DNA from: JAUUZQ01 sp964538375
Lineage (GTDB): Bacteria > Bacteroidota > Bacteroidia > Bacteroidales > GCA-2748055
Assembly: GCA_964538375.1 (NCBI GenBank)
Contig: CAZIFQ010000013.1
Span: 1-64,000 of the forward strand
Length of the DNA stretch: 64,000 nucleotides
Reading direction: 5' to 3'
This document shows positions 7,549-16,627 of the stretch, piece by piece. The notes beneath the pieces were generated by a model that made no database searches, was not told the origin of the DNA, and saw only the letters and a list, made by a program, of their open reading frames with translations. The first letter of the stretch is position 1. Each line of letters begins with the position of its first letter. The position numbers and the translations under genes were made by a program.

Positions 7549-9822
7549 ATGAAACATTTAGCTATAATACTTGTTTTTTTCTTTCTACCCGGGTCAATCT
7601 TTTCACAAGGAAATAAAATGGCTTTAGTCATAGGGAATTCTAACTATCAAACAGGTGCCCAACTGCCTAATCCTGAAAATGACGCAAAGGATATCGCTGA
7701 AAAACTTGAACAGGCAGGGTTTGATGTATTACTCCGAATTGATCTTGACCAAACTGGAATGAAAAAGGTGATTGATGAGTTTGGTGAAAAGTTAGTACAA
7801 GCTGAAGTTGGTCTTTTCTTCTACGCAGGCCATGGAGTTCAGAATAAAGGGCGAAACTATCTTATTCCTGTTGATGCCAAGCTCAAGACAGAGAATGATA
7901 TAGAATATAATTGTGTAGATGCAGGCAGAATCCTGGCAAAGATGGAGGATGCCAACACAAAAACTAATATTGTGATCCTTGATGCCTGTAGAAATAATCC
8001 TTTTGAACGTAGCTGGAGTCGTAATTCAAATGGTAATGGCCTGGCATTTATCAATGCACCCAGCGGGTCCCTTATTGCTTATTCTACTTCACCAGGTAAA
8101 ACAGCTTCCGATGGTTACTATAGAAACAGTCCGTATACAGAGGGCTTGTTAGAGTTCATCAATACACCAAACCTTAAAATTGAGGACCTTTTCAAACTGG
8201 TAAGGGTCTGGGTGATCAACAAAACTGGTGGACAGCAAGAACCATGGGAGTCTACATCACTAAGAGGTGACTTTTTCTTCAATGCAGACAAAGAAAATAG
8301 CCAAGCTAGTTTAAGTGCTTTGCTACCCCACATTACTGAACAAGCAAATTTGACAACTTCAATCAATACAAGTGATTACGAATCTCAAAGGCAACAGCTT
8401 GCCTCAAAAATAAGGTCAATTGCTGTAATGCCTTTTTCAAATTACACCGGAGATGAGGGTAAAGCATATATGGCTTCTGGCTTGCAGGATGCTCTAATTT
8501 CCGAATTAGGACAATTAGGAACACTTAGGGTTATATCAAAAACCTCAACACACCAGTATGCTAATATGGAAAAAACCATAAATGAAATTTCGCAGGAATT
8601 GAACGTTGATGGTGTTTTAGAAACCTCACTTATTAGTCTAGGAGAAATTATTAGAATGCAACTTAAACTATACTGTGCCCATCCAGTTGAGCAAATGGTC
8701 TGGTCAAAAGAATATGATTCTGATATGAGTGATATTCTAAATTTATATAATAGAGTAATAAGCAACATTGCAGACGAAATACAATTGTCACTTACCCCTG
8801 AGCTTGAATTGGAGCTTGGTTTGGGTAGACAGAGAATTGACCCTGAGGCTTATGATGCATACCTGGAAGGTCAATACTACTGGGAAAAGCTTGACCAGGA
8901 GTCGATGCAAAAAGCATTAGAATATTTCCAACAAGCCACTGAAATAGAACCAGAATGGGCCGATCCCTATGCTGGTCTGGCAAATGCGTGGAGCATGTTT
9001 GGAACGATTTTTAGAACTCTTCCAAAATCCGTGACCCTTCCCAAAACATATGAATATCTGAACAAGGCTCTTGACCTGGACCAAAATTCAGCACAGGCAC
9101 ATTATGTGAAAGCTTTAACCGCTGTTTGGGCTGAATTTGACTGGGAGCAAGGAGAAAAAGAATTTTTAAAATCACTTGAGCTGAATCCCAACGACGCACT
9201 TTGCAGAATTTATTACTCTCATTTGCTTTCGATACTTCGCAGGTATGATGAAGCAGAAACCCAGGCTAACCTGGCATTGCAGCTGGATCCTTTTAAACCT
9301 CTGGTACTTTATTTGCACGGGATGATTATGAGTTTCAATGGGGACTATAAAACTGCCAATCAAGACTGGGAGAAAGCTATCTCGATCGATCCAAATTTTA
9401 GCATGCCAGCAGGAAGCATAATTGTTTATCATATGAATAACGCTTTTGAAAGTGGGAATTATGAAAAGTGGATTGAACTATGGGCAGATAAAGTTGGGCC
9501 AAATGGCCATTGGAAGGAAGAAGGAATTGAAGCTGTTCTAAACGCCTTTCATGAAGGAGGGCATATTGCCTCTATTAAGGAGATGTTTAGAATGAATGCG
9601 AAGTATGGAAATGAGTGCTTTATGACGAGCGGACTCAAAGCGAAAAGATATATAGTATTACAAGAGTACGACAAAGCAATAGACTGCCTTGAAAAGGATT
9701 TTGAAATCCGTGATATGGCAATTACCTATATAACGACCAATGCTTTTGTTGATAATCAATTGAAAGACAAGCCAAGGTATATTGAACTGTTAAAAAAACT
9801 GAACCTACCGCTTAATGATTAA
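7549..9822 (+). CDS. Secreted caspase-like peptidase fused to a TolB-like domain and TPRs
   Basis: With the start at 7549, chosen from the promoter position and because it begins the signal peptide cleanly (MKHLAIILVFFFLPGSIFSQ), the product has 757 residues. Residues 25-250 are a caspase/metacaspase domain (peptidase C14) with the catalytic His95 in YAGHGVQ and Cys147 in LDACRNNPF. Residues 285-420 form a TolB/FlgO-like alpha-beta domain (IRSIAVMPFSNYTGD) common in Bacteroidota before repeats. Residues 430-750 are TPR-like helices. It would act in the periplasm or outside the cell. Relic E follows its stop by 19 bases. Confidence 0.85.
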   Translation: MKHLAIILVFFFLPGSIFSQGNKMALVIGNSNYQTGAQLPNPENDAKDIAEKLEQAGFDVLLRIDLDQTGMKKVIDEFGEKLVQAEVGLFFYAGHGVQNKGRNYLIPVDAKLKTENDIEYNCVDAGRILAKMEDANTKTNIVILDACRNNPFERSWSRNSNGNGLAFINAPSGSLIAYSTSPGKTASDGYYRNSPYTEGLLEFINTPNLKIEDLFKLVRVWVINKTGGQQEPWESTSLRGDFFFNADKENSQASLSALLPHITEQANLTTSINTSDYESQRQQLASKIRSIAVMPFSNYTGDEGKAYMASGLQDALISELGQLGTLRVISKTSTHQYANMEKTINEISQELNVDGVLETSLISLGEIIRMQLKLYCAHPVEQMVWSKEYDSDMSDILNLYNRVISNIADEIQLSLTPELELELGLGRQRIDPEAYDAYLEGQYYWEKLDQESMQKALEYFQQATEIEPEWADPYAGLANAWSMFGTIFRTLPKSVTLPKTYEYLNKALDLDQNSAQAHYVKALTAVWAEFDWEQGEKEFLKSLELNPNDALCRIYYSHLLSILRRYDEAETQANLALQLDPFKPLVLYLHGMIMSFNGDYKTANQDWEKAISIDPNFSMPAGSIIVYHMNNAFESGNYEKWIELWADKVGPNGHWKEEGIEAVLNAFHEGGHIASIKEMFRMNAKYGNECFMTSGLKAKRYIVLQEYDKAIDCLEKDFEIRDMAITYITTNAFVDNQLKDKPRYIELLKKLNLPLND

Positions 9823-9841
9823 ATAAGCAACAGGTAATATT

Positions 9842-9973
9842 GACGCGAAGAACAAAATCAAAGCCTTCGAAAAACCAGGCAAGCTGCATCAGGAAATGAT
9901 GGGGTATCGGAAGAAGAATAAACTAGAGATTAGGACGGTTACAATGGAGGAGATATTAACATGGATATCTTAA
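9842..9973 (+). pseudogene. LysS tail relic E
   Basis: An open frame of 44 codons with no start, ending in TAA. Residues KPGKLHQEMMGYRKKNKLEI and a terminal WIS correspond block by block to relic D. It begins 19 bases after the stop of the caspase-like gene. Confidence 0.6.
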
Positions 9974-9989
9974 CGATTATTGAAAAATA

Positions 9990-10025
9990 ATGAGAGGCCT
10001 CAATCTTTGGATTGGGGCTTTTTTG
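9990..10025 (+). terminator. Rho-independent terminator
   Basis: GCCTCAAT and ATTGGGGC pair, allowing one G-T, around a CTTTGG loop and lead into six T residues. It lies just after relic E and would end the caspase-like transcript. Confidence 0.65.
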
Positions 10026-10136
10026 TCACTTAGTTGTCTCTGAAAATGAAATCGATTTTTGGGTGGCTCACTTTGGCCCGGAATATCCACATAGGTCTAA
10101 AATGGTTCATGAATTAAAAACAATCAGTAATTTACA

Positions 10137-10260
10137 TTAGTCAAAATACATCCGTGTCTTCTCATCAAGTTCATCTTCTTTTTCTAAAAGTAATCCGTCA
10201 AGACCCATTATGGCAGATACGGGATCTTTAAGAATTGCTTTGACATAAGCTATTCCTTTT
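10137..10260 (-). pseudogene. Histidine-kinase (HisKA) fragment
   Basis: One minus-strand frame reads PVSAIMGLDGLLLEKEDELD and then KTRMYFD before a stop, which resembles the dimerisation helix of sensor kinases, though the phospho-accepting His is not in the visible part. It is only about 40 codons long with no start and lies at the 3' end of the AsmA-like gene. The bases 10047-10140 on the plus strand are also open (FWVAHFGPEYPHRSKMVHEL), perhaps another fragment. Confidence 0.4.
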
Positions 10261-10262
10261 AA

Positions 10263-12479
10263 TTATTCAGTACCGCTCGCCTTTATATCAATCTTGAAAA
10301 TTGCGTATTCTGAACTTGAGGATGTCGATTCTCCGGATCTCATAAAAATATCTACTCTTTCCTGATCCAGCATTTTTTGATTTATCAGATAGTCATTAAC
10401 AATACGGTAATGTTCTTGCTTTGTTGAATCTAATCGAGCAGACAGTAACTCGCTCCCAATATAATTAAGGCACAACTTTGAGAGATCATCCCGGGGATCA
10501 AAGCTTTCACTATCATTCTTCTTTGATAAATATGATACCAAAACACTATCAGGGATCTGATTCTCATAGATATTTTTTCGTGAGGAGACTGATTCAAGAT
10601 ATTCTCCGATTGTTAACTGAGTTGCCAAACTATCAAAGTAGCTCTTCTCATCAATGCTATACTTTAATTCCACAGCTAATTTTGGTTTATCGATCAAGAT
10701 TTCAGCGATAAGATCCAGTGTACCAATACTCTCCTGGCTTAATAGTTGATCGAATATTCCAATTTGAAGTTCCTGAAGGCTCTCTGGATCTGCACCGTAA
10801 AGATTCGCTAAAAAATCTATGGGAGAAGTCGCCGCCTTAACAATTAAATTACCCATAATCTTCAAAATAGTTTTTCCAAGATTAGCAATCTTGGTTTTCT
10901 CATCCATTTTTTTGACCGGGATATCCAATTCAATTACACCTTCCCTATCCGAGAGTATTCCAATAACAAGCTTCAGAGGCAATCTCATGCGGGCACTATC
11001 CTTGTCCGGCTTTCCAAGATTAAAGTTATTTATATAAAGATTGTTATCACTTGTTAGGGAGTTTGCTTCCAAATCATTTGATGTGGAGAAATTCAGTAAC
11101 CCTCCTTCCACCGGATAGCCAAAATATGTCATCAGATACGGTTCCACATCCTCCATGGAAAATTGCTGCAGTGAAAAATCCATATCAATATCTTTCATGT
11201 CCAGAAGATTTATTACGGCTTCTGAGCTAATCTGTGCTGTTTCATTTAGTTTTGCAGATATGTTGATGGTGACTTCAGTAGATGACCCAGTGATATCCTT
11301 ACTGCTGATATTTAATTCACTTAATTGTGCTTCAAAGGCCTCATTCAATGTAAGGTCATTAAATTTTACCAGGCCATTTTGCAGCTCCAAACTCTCCAAT
11401 GCATATTTAAACTCCGTCTTTTCTTTAACTACACCTTCAGTGGATTGCACCGTATCAAGCTCGGCCTCCTCAAGTTCAATGGTATCTTTAGGAATCATCA
11501 TCGCGGACCAATTATTTGAAGAATCAATAAGTTCAAACAATATGAATGGGTTGATCAAAGAAATTTCATTTATTTCTATCTCATTCTGATCCAGAATAAA
11601 AGTATCAATATCAATATTAAGAATATCGAAACTTAATACATTTCGATCTTGCTGATCCAATATTTCAAGAGCTTCAATTTTATTCCATCCATTCATTCGG
11701 ATCTGCATTATATGCTCAAGATTTCCTTTCAGATTAATGCTGTTCGAGAAGAATCCATTCACTTCATTGACTGAAATGGCATTTTTAATGTAGGGTTCTA
11801 TAATGTCAACATTAAGACTATCCAGTCTCAGATTCAAAGCATATGCTCCATTATTCTGGTCTAAGCTTAAAGCAGAATACAAGCCCCCACCTTGTGAGAA
11901 CTCAAAATCGACCTCGAGATTCGTTGAACCCGTATTCAATGAGAATCCTGGCACATGTAAATTAAGATCATTTAAAGAGATCGTGTGGTCTAGCAGAAGA
12001 TCCGTATAATGAGCCTGACTATTTGAAATAGAAATATCATTAAAAGTCATGATCATCGGATCAGCATCAGCTGTATCCTTCGGTTCCTTCTCAAGCTGTG
12101 TTGAGTCATCTTTAGCCAATAGTTCAGAAAAATTGAACTGATCTCCTTCCTGTTCAATATTACAGTAGAACTGCTCTAAACTGATTTTTGAAATCAGTAA
12201 TTCATTCTTCAATAATGGCCAATAATCGAGATTCACCAGCAATTTCTCAAAACTCACAAATCTGGTATTTTTATTCTGCTCATAAAATATCAGATCACTG
12301 ATTCTCAAAGCTCCAGAGAAATAATTAATACGAATCTTTCCAATATCAACTCTTCAGCCGACTATTTCATAACTATTATTAACTATATATTTCCTTGCAA
12401 CTCTGGGTGCTGCAAAAAGGATCAGAACTATAAAAAGCACAATTCCTAAAACGATCCTATGCCAGGTCTTAAATTTCAT
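10263..12479 (-). pseudogene. AsmA/DUF748-like protein with an in-frame TGA
   Basis: The gene starts at ATG 12479 (MKFKTWHRIVLGIVLFIVLI), giving an N-terminal membrane helix and the family's usual opening, then meets TGA at 12354-12356 after 41 codons. The frame continues without a break for 697 more codons. The stop sits in G-stop-RVDIGKIRINYFSGALRI, where the family has a Gly-Arg-Arg/Lys type motif, so a single CGA-to-TGA change explains it. AsmA-like proteins span the periplasm and act in lipid transport or outer-membrane assembly. Internal initiation at 12308 would give 681 residues without the anchor. Possible explanations are mutation, readthrough or sequencing error. Confidence 0.75.
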
Positions 12480-12564
12480 TACCTTGATTTCATTAATTAT
12501 AAGTTGAATTAAAATTACGAAAATAATTGAGTTTTTGAGTTTTCATATTCTGAGGCAAGGAAAA

Positions 12565-12621
12565 AGTAGAAAGGAAAAGTTGAAGATCGGAACAATGACA
12601 ATGGAGGCTGTAACGAAATGA
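12565..12621 (+). pseudogene. LysS tail relic F (most decayed)
   Basis: The last 18 or so codons (KEKLKIGTMTMEAVTK, TGA) match the end of relic E (NKLEIRTVTMEEILTWIS) in order and partly at DNA level (ACAATGGAGG in both). It is short enough that chance cannot be excluded, but its position just before another gene and its strand fit the series. Confidence 0.4.
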
Positions 12622-12626
12622 ATATC

Positions 12627-13098
12627 ATGAGAAAAACGATCCTTCTAACAGGTATTTTCTTTTGGTATTGATTATAGCGACACAGCAAAGTACCTTGTTC
12701 CGGGAGAAGAATCAGATTTATCTGATGCCAATCTTGAAGAAATACAGAATGCTGTTGGCACACCAGAAAACACTATTGATTATATCGTTGATCTATGTAT
12801 ATGGATAAACAGGGATTTCACATTTGAAAATGCAGGTGGCTCCATGATTGGTGAAAACACGGTCGATGAACTTTTTGAAATAAAAACATTTTACGGCTGC
12901 CATTCATTGGCTTTAATTATATCGAGTTCACTACGTGAATTAGGATTTGCTTCCATAATGATTGAAACTGCAGATATAGACTGGGCTTACACAGAGAAGA
13001 ATGATGACTTTACCCATGAAAATCTAATATTCTTCTCGGATAACATTTACTGTTTCGAAGATATGTTTAACACGGTAAGCTATACCTGGGAGAATTAA
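12627..13098 (+). pseudogene. Transglutaminase-like protein, frameshifted
   Basis: ATG 12627 begins a signal-like sequence (MRKTILLTGIFF) that stops after 14 codons. A second frame is open from about 12660 to 13098 and reads FGIDYSDTAKYLVPGEESDL, then IDYIVDLCIWINRDFTFENA and TFYGCHSLALIISSSLRELG. The GC(H)S..A block followed by a later His-Glu-Asn resembles the Cys-His-Asp core of transglutaminase-like folds. The frame change and short N-terminus suggest a disabled gene; the 84-residue frame from 12844 is just its tail. Confidence 0.5.
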
Positions 13099-13204
13099 TT
13101 TCTTTTTTACTAATGTCAACAAGACAGAAAGAGATACGAAGTAAGCATCAATCACTGAATAGGGGCTTCTTCAATTACCTATCAGTCTGTCTATCAATAT
13201 TTTC

Positions 13205-13234
13205 TTGACTGGTGTTCAGTGAGGTTGTAACTTG
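13205..13234 (+). promoter_or_regulatory. Promoter of the NTF2-like lipoprotein gene
   Basis: TTG at 13205-13207, a 20-base spacer, TAACTTG at 13228-13234. CTGTCTATC lies upstream at the same spacing as in the promoter at 1384. It places the transcript start near 13240, ruling out the in-frame start at 13232. Confidence 0.65.
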
Positions 13235-13261
13235 TTTTTAATAACCCTAAACTTTATCAAG

Positions 13262-13813
13262 ATGAAAAAATTAATTTGGTTTGCTATTGTAATTATTGCA
13301 CTGGTAACAACTTCATGTCAGGAGAAAACTGATGTAGAAAAAGAAAAAGCAGAAATTAATGCTGCCATTGAAAACTTTATGAATGATCGTTCAGAACTAA
13401 ATTATGAAGGTTGGATCAATGCCTGGACCGATGATCCAAGCTCATTTCTGTCCTGGTCCTGGAATGACGGTCATACCTTTATTCTCCTGGATGATTGGAA
13501 AAAGAATGGAAAGAACGAGTATGACCAACTAATCCAGGAGCAAAAAGAAGGAGCTTATTCTGTTATCATCGAACCTTTAGACATTACAATACAAGTATAC
13601 CAGGATGCTGCCTGGGCTCATTTTAATATTAATTGGAATAAAGTATTTGAAGAGGATAATAAAACTGAAGAACTGATGACTTCCTTTACAATCCTAACTT
13701 TTGTGAAACAGGATGGTGAATGGAAAATATCAAGTCTTAGTTCAGCTTTAACATCTTTTTATGAAGAAACTGTGTCCTTAGAGGAAATCATTGAAAAAGA
13801 AGAAACTGAATAG
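13262..13813 (+). CDS. Lipoprotein with an NTF2/SnoaL-like domain
   Basis: A 183-residue product from ATG 13262 with a lipobox (ALVTTSC, Cys19). Residues 30-165 look like a SnoaL/DUF4440-type NTF2-like fold: a helix (EKAEINAAIENFMNDRSELN), a WINAWTDD segment and closing strands with AWAHFNINWNKVF and FVKQDGEWKISSL. Such domains bind or turn over small ligands; no substrate can be named. It is a solo gene with its own promoter and the last gene of the accessory zone before glnA. Confidence 0.7.
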   Translation: MKKLIWFAIVIIALVTTSCQEKTDVEKEKAEINAAIENFMNDRSELNYEGWINAWTDDPSSFLSWSWNDGHTFILLDDWKKNGKNEYDQLIQEQKEGAYSVIIEPLDITIQVYQDAAWAHFNINWNKVFEEDNKTEELMTSFTILTFVKQDGEWKISSLSSALTSFYEETVSLEEIIEKEETE

Positions 13814-13823
13814 TAAGAGACAC

Positions 13824-15329
13824 TTACATACAATGCAGATACTGATTAACCAGTTCCTTTACCTCTTCAGTTTTATTAAACAGGCGTTCACTTAAATCTT
13901 CATCGTTATAAGATTTAAGTCGTCCTATAAAACTTTCGATGGTTCCTTTGGGAAAAACTCCCTCTCTTTGGTAAAAATCAGCCTCCTGCTCCAGGCATTT
14001 CGCTGACTCAAAACAAGATGTAGGCAATGCGTTTAGCTTCTTCAATAGACCTTTGTGTTCTGGTTTGAAGATATTGACATTAACATATAGCTCATTGGCT
14101 CTTTTTAAGGAGTCATTGCTAAGCAATCCTTCTTTTGAAGCCAGTATTAAACCGGCTATTAAATGGTATAGATCCGCAGAACCATCGGGCGCCCTGAATT
14201 CAAAAGTTTGTTTTCCCGGGATATATGGCACATCACCTCTTTCCTGGGGATTAGCATCTTTTATCATATTGGTTTTAGCTATCCAGCCCAAAGGCACTCT
14301 AACTAAAACAGACCTGTTACTATCTCCCCAACACACCATAGTTGGGGCTTCCTGGTGCGGTACCAGGCGTAAGTAAGATGTAGGAATGGTATTGCCAAAT
14401 GCAGTCAATGATTTTGCTTTATCCAGAATACCTGCAATCATCTTTCTTGCCGTATCTGTTAATCCATTATCATCAACCATATAGTTTTTACCATCTTTCT
14501 CAATCAGCATATGAATATGTAAACCACTCCCTGCCTTTCCAACGGTAATTTTCGGTCCAAAACTGATGGTCACTCCATATTTTTGTCCCAACATTCTGAG
14601 TATCCATTTAGCAATGATCATTTGCTCAACCGCTTCTTCTGCCTCAACAGGATTAAACTCTATCTCATGTTGTTCATACATATGGGTCTCAGTAGTAAAG
14701 TTGCCTACTTCTGAATGTCCATATTTTACTTTCCCTCCACATTGCGCAATCACCTGCAATGCTTCAAGCCGCAGATTTTCCCAATTTGTAAATGGAGCTG
14801 CGCTATGGTAGCCTCTTTGATCTTTTGCCGGGTATAAATCATTTTTTTCGCTAATAATATAATATTCCAACTCACCCATTGCCTTAAAAATATAACCAGT
14901 CTCTTTTGTGAACAGAGTGGAAGCTTTCTTAAGGATATATTCCGGGGCACTTTCAAGTGGCTTACCGTCTTTTGTATAGAAAGAGCACAAAATATCAAGC
15001 GTAGGCTGCTCACTAAACGGATTAACAAAGGCCGTCCGAAATCTTGGGATGACATATAAATCACTGAGTTCGGCATCGATATAAGAAAACAAACTTGAAC
15101 CGTCGACACGTTCCCCGGTTGACAAAATCGATTCCAGGTAATCTTTACTGGTTATAACAAAATTGAGTGTTTTCAATTTTCCATCTTCGCCCACATACCT
15201 GAAATTGAGCATCTCAATGCTATGGTCATCAATAAATTTAATGATATCGTATTTTGTAAACTCTCGTGCCGGTTTTTGAAGATGCCTTACCATCTTGTTC
15301 GGGTTCATCAAAACTTCCAGGTCTCTCAT
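13824..15329 (-). CDS. glnA: Glutamine synthetase, type I
   Basis: A 501-residue glutamine synthetase that makes glutamine from glutamate, ammonia and ATP. Visible family blocks are the N-terminal signature (RVDGSSLFSYIDAE), the metal/glutamate site (HEIEFNP, GSGLHIHM), the ATP/ammonia region (NRSVLVRVP) and EFRAPDGSAD. The typical NLY adenylylation motif near the C-terminus is not seen, so control by adenylylation is unlikely. Starting at MNPNKM, eight codons in, is also possible. It converges with the lipoprotein gene, with 10 bases between stop codons. Confidence 0.9.
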   Translation of the reverse strand: MRDLEVLMNPNKMVRHLQKPAREFTKYDIIKFIDDHSIEMLNFRYVGEDGKLKTLNFVITSKDYLESILSTGERVDGSSLFSYIDAELSDLYVIPRFRTAFVNPFSEQPTLDILCSFYTKDGKPLESAPEYILKKASTLFTKETGYIFKAMGELEYYIISEKNDLYPAKDQRGYHSAAPFTNWENLRLEALQVIAQCGGKVKYGHSEVGNFTTETHMYEQHEIEFNPVEAEEAVEQMIIAKWILRMLGQKYGVTISFGPKITVGKAGSGLHIHMLIEKDGKNYMVDDNGLTDTARKMIAGILDKAKSLTAFGNTIPTSYLRLVPHQEAPTMVCWGDSNRSVLVRVPLGWIAKTNMIKDANPQERGDVPYIPGKQTFEFRAPDGSADLYHLIAGLILASKEGLLSNDSLKRANELYVNVNIFKPEHKGLLKKLNALPTSCFESAKCLEQEADFYQREGVFPKGTIESFIGRLKSYNDEDLSERLFNKTEEVKELVNQYLHCM

Positions 15330-15490
15330 TTTTTTATTTTCTCTATGTTAATTAATCTACGTAAAATTAGATATTTATCATAGAGAGAGAGCAAGACAGC
15401 ATGTATTATGCAACATTATTTGAAAGTAATACAAACTAAAGTCAAGAAAGAGGGTTTTTGAGGAGAAAGAAGATGTAGGGACTGATGAAA

Positions 15491-16621
15491 TTATTTCCTC
15501 TCAGACAGAGCCCTCTCGTGAATATTTGGAATAATACTTTCCAATATCATATAAATCACTACATCGGGTTGCTCCTTTTCAATAATTTCAAGATTGAAAC
15601 CATAATTCCAACCGTCCCAGATGAATGTGCTATAGTGAAATGCATTTTTTATATATGGAATGAGCATATGCCCATAAGAATCCCTGATAATTACCGCATC
15701 CGGTAAGTTTTCATTATTGGAGACATAGCTATCCTGGAATTCAGTTCTGAACCCTACATTCTCAAGAGCTTGATGAACAAATCTATCACATGGTTGAGCG
15801 TCATCACCGCAAAAATGACGTTTTACGACTGTTTCAGCATAAGCATCTGGATTCCCTGTTATGTTTGCCAAATTCCCTCTCCAATGTTCGATAGTATCTG
15901 TACAAAACGAATCGAGCGGAATTTCAGGAATATTTATACTAATTTTTTTGAGAACCTCTCTGGCTACAAAATATCCGGCAGTTTCATTCCAGTGATTGTC
16001 ACTTTTATAAAATAGCTTGTAACTACTCTTTAAAGGCATCAGGATATCTTTTGCATAAGTAATATCGAGGTCAGAATTCTCTTTAAAATATTCGACAAGC
16101 TGAACGCCTGAGTTTATACTGTTTTCATTTACCAGGTGAGAAGGAAGGTACTCCGGATATACTGAATACTTTGTAGGACAGATAACAATATGCATTTCAA
16201 TACCCATGCTATCCAGTACTTGCTCCCTGTACTTAAACTCATCTAGCACTTCCTCCAATTGTCGTTTGCTGTAGTTTCTCTTTCCATAATAGCAATCCAG
16301 CTCTTTATCAACATTATAAAGCCATTGATCTTTACCGATGATAACCTGGTCTGGTTTCGGAGACTTTTTCCAAATAGAAGTATTAATTTCACCCATTACC
16401 CTGAGAAAATATCCCCTGACACTAAAATGATCTCTGAAATACGCTTCAAACTGCCGCGGAAATTTATCTAAGCGTTTAAGGTTAAATTCCGGTTTCTCTG
16501 CTTTGCTCCTGTTCTCACAATATTCAGCATCAGATACGAATGGATAGAGCTGGTTAACAAACAAAAAGCATGTCAGTATTATAAATGAAAAGAGGACAAT
16601 ATAGTTTCTGATCTTTCTCAT
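15491..16621 (-). CDS. AlgJ/AlgX-like SGNH acetyltransferase (DHHW family)
   Basis: A 376-residue protein from ATG 16621, two codons after a GTG that touches the upstream stop. One N-terminal membrane anchor (IVLFSFIILTCFLFVNQL) precedes an SGNH-hydrolase-like domain with the DNHW variant of the DHHW motif (KSDNHWNETAGYF) and a nucleophile-like IIRDSYGH. Proteins like this take acetyl groups delivered by an AlgI-type MBOAT and put them on an exported polysaccharide. The directly preceding gene is such an MBOAT, so the two probably act as one unit on the cell envelope. Confidence 0.8.
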   Translation of the reverse strand: MRKIRNYIVLFSFIILTCFLFVNQLYPFVSDAEYCENRSKAEKPEFNLKRLDKFPRQFEAYFRDHFSVRGYFLRVMGEINTSIWKKSPKPDQVIIGKDQWLYNVDKELDCYYGKRNYSKRQLEEVLDEFKYREQVLDSMGIEMHIVICPTKYSVYPEYLPSHLVNENSINSGVQLVEYFKENSDLDITYAKDILMPLKSSYKLFYKSDNHWNETAGYFVAREVLKKISINIPEIPLDSFCTDTIEHWRGNLANITGNPDAYAETVVKRHFCGDDAQPCDRFVHQALENVGFRTEFQDSYVSNNENLPDAVIIRDSYGHMLIPYIKNAFHYSTFIWDGWNYGFNLEIIEKEQPDVVIYMILESIIPNIHERALSERK

Positions 16622-16627
16622 ATACAC

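Noticed and set aside
11155..11589. 144-codon + strand frame opposite the AsmA-like gene
   Set aside because: It is antisense to a long gene with clear family features. It is Ser-rich, as expected from the reverse complement of Asp/Glu/Leu-rich coding sequence.
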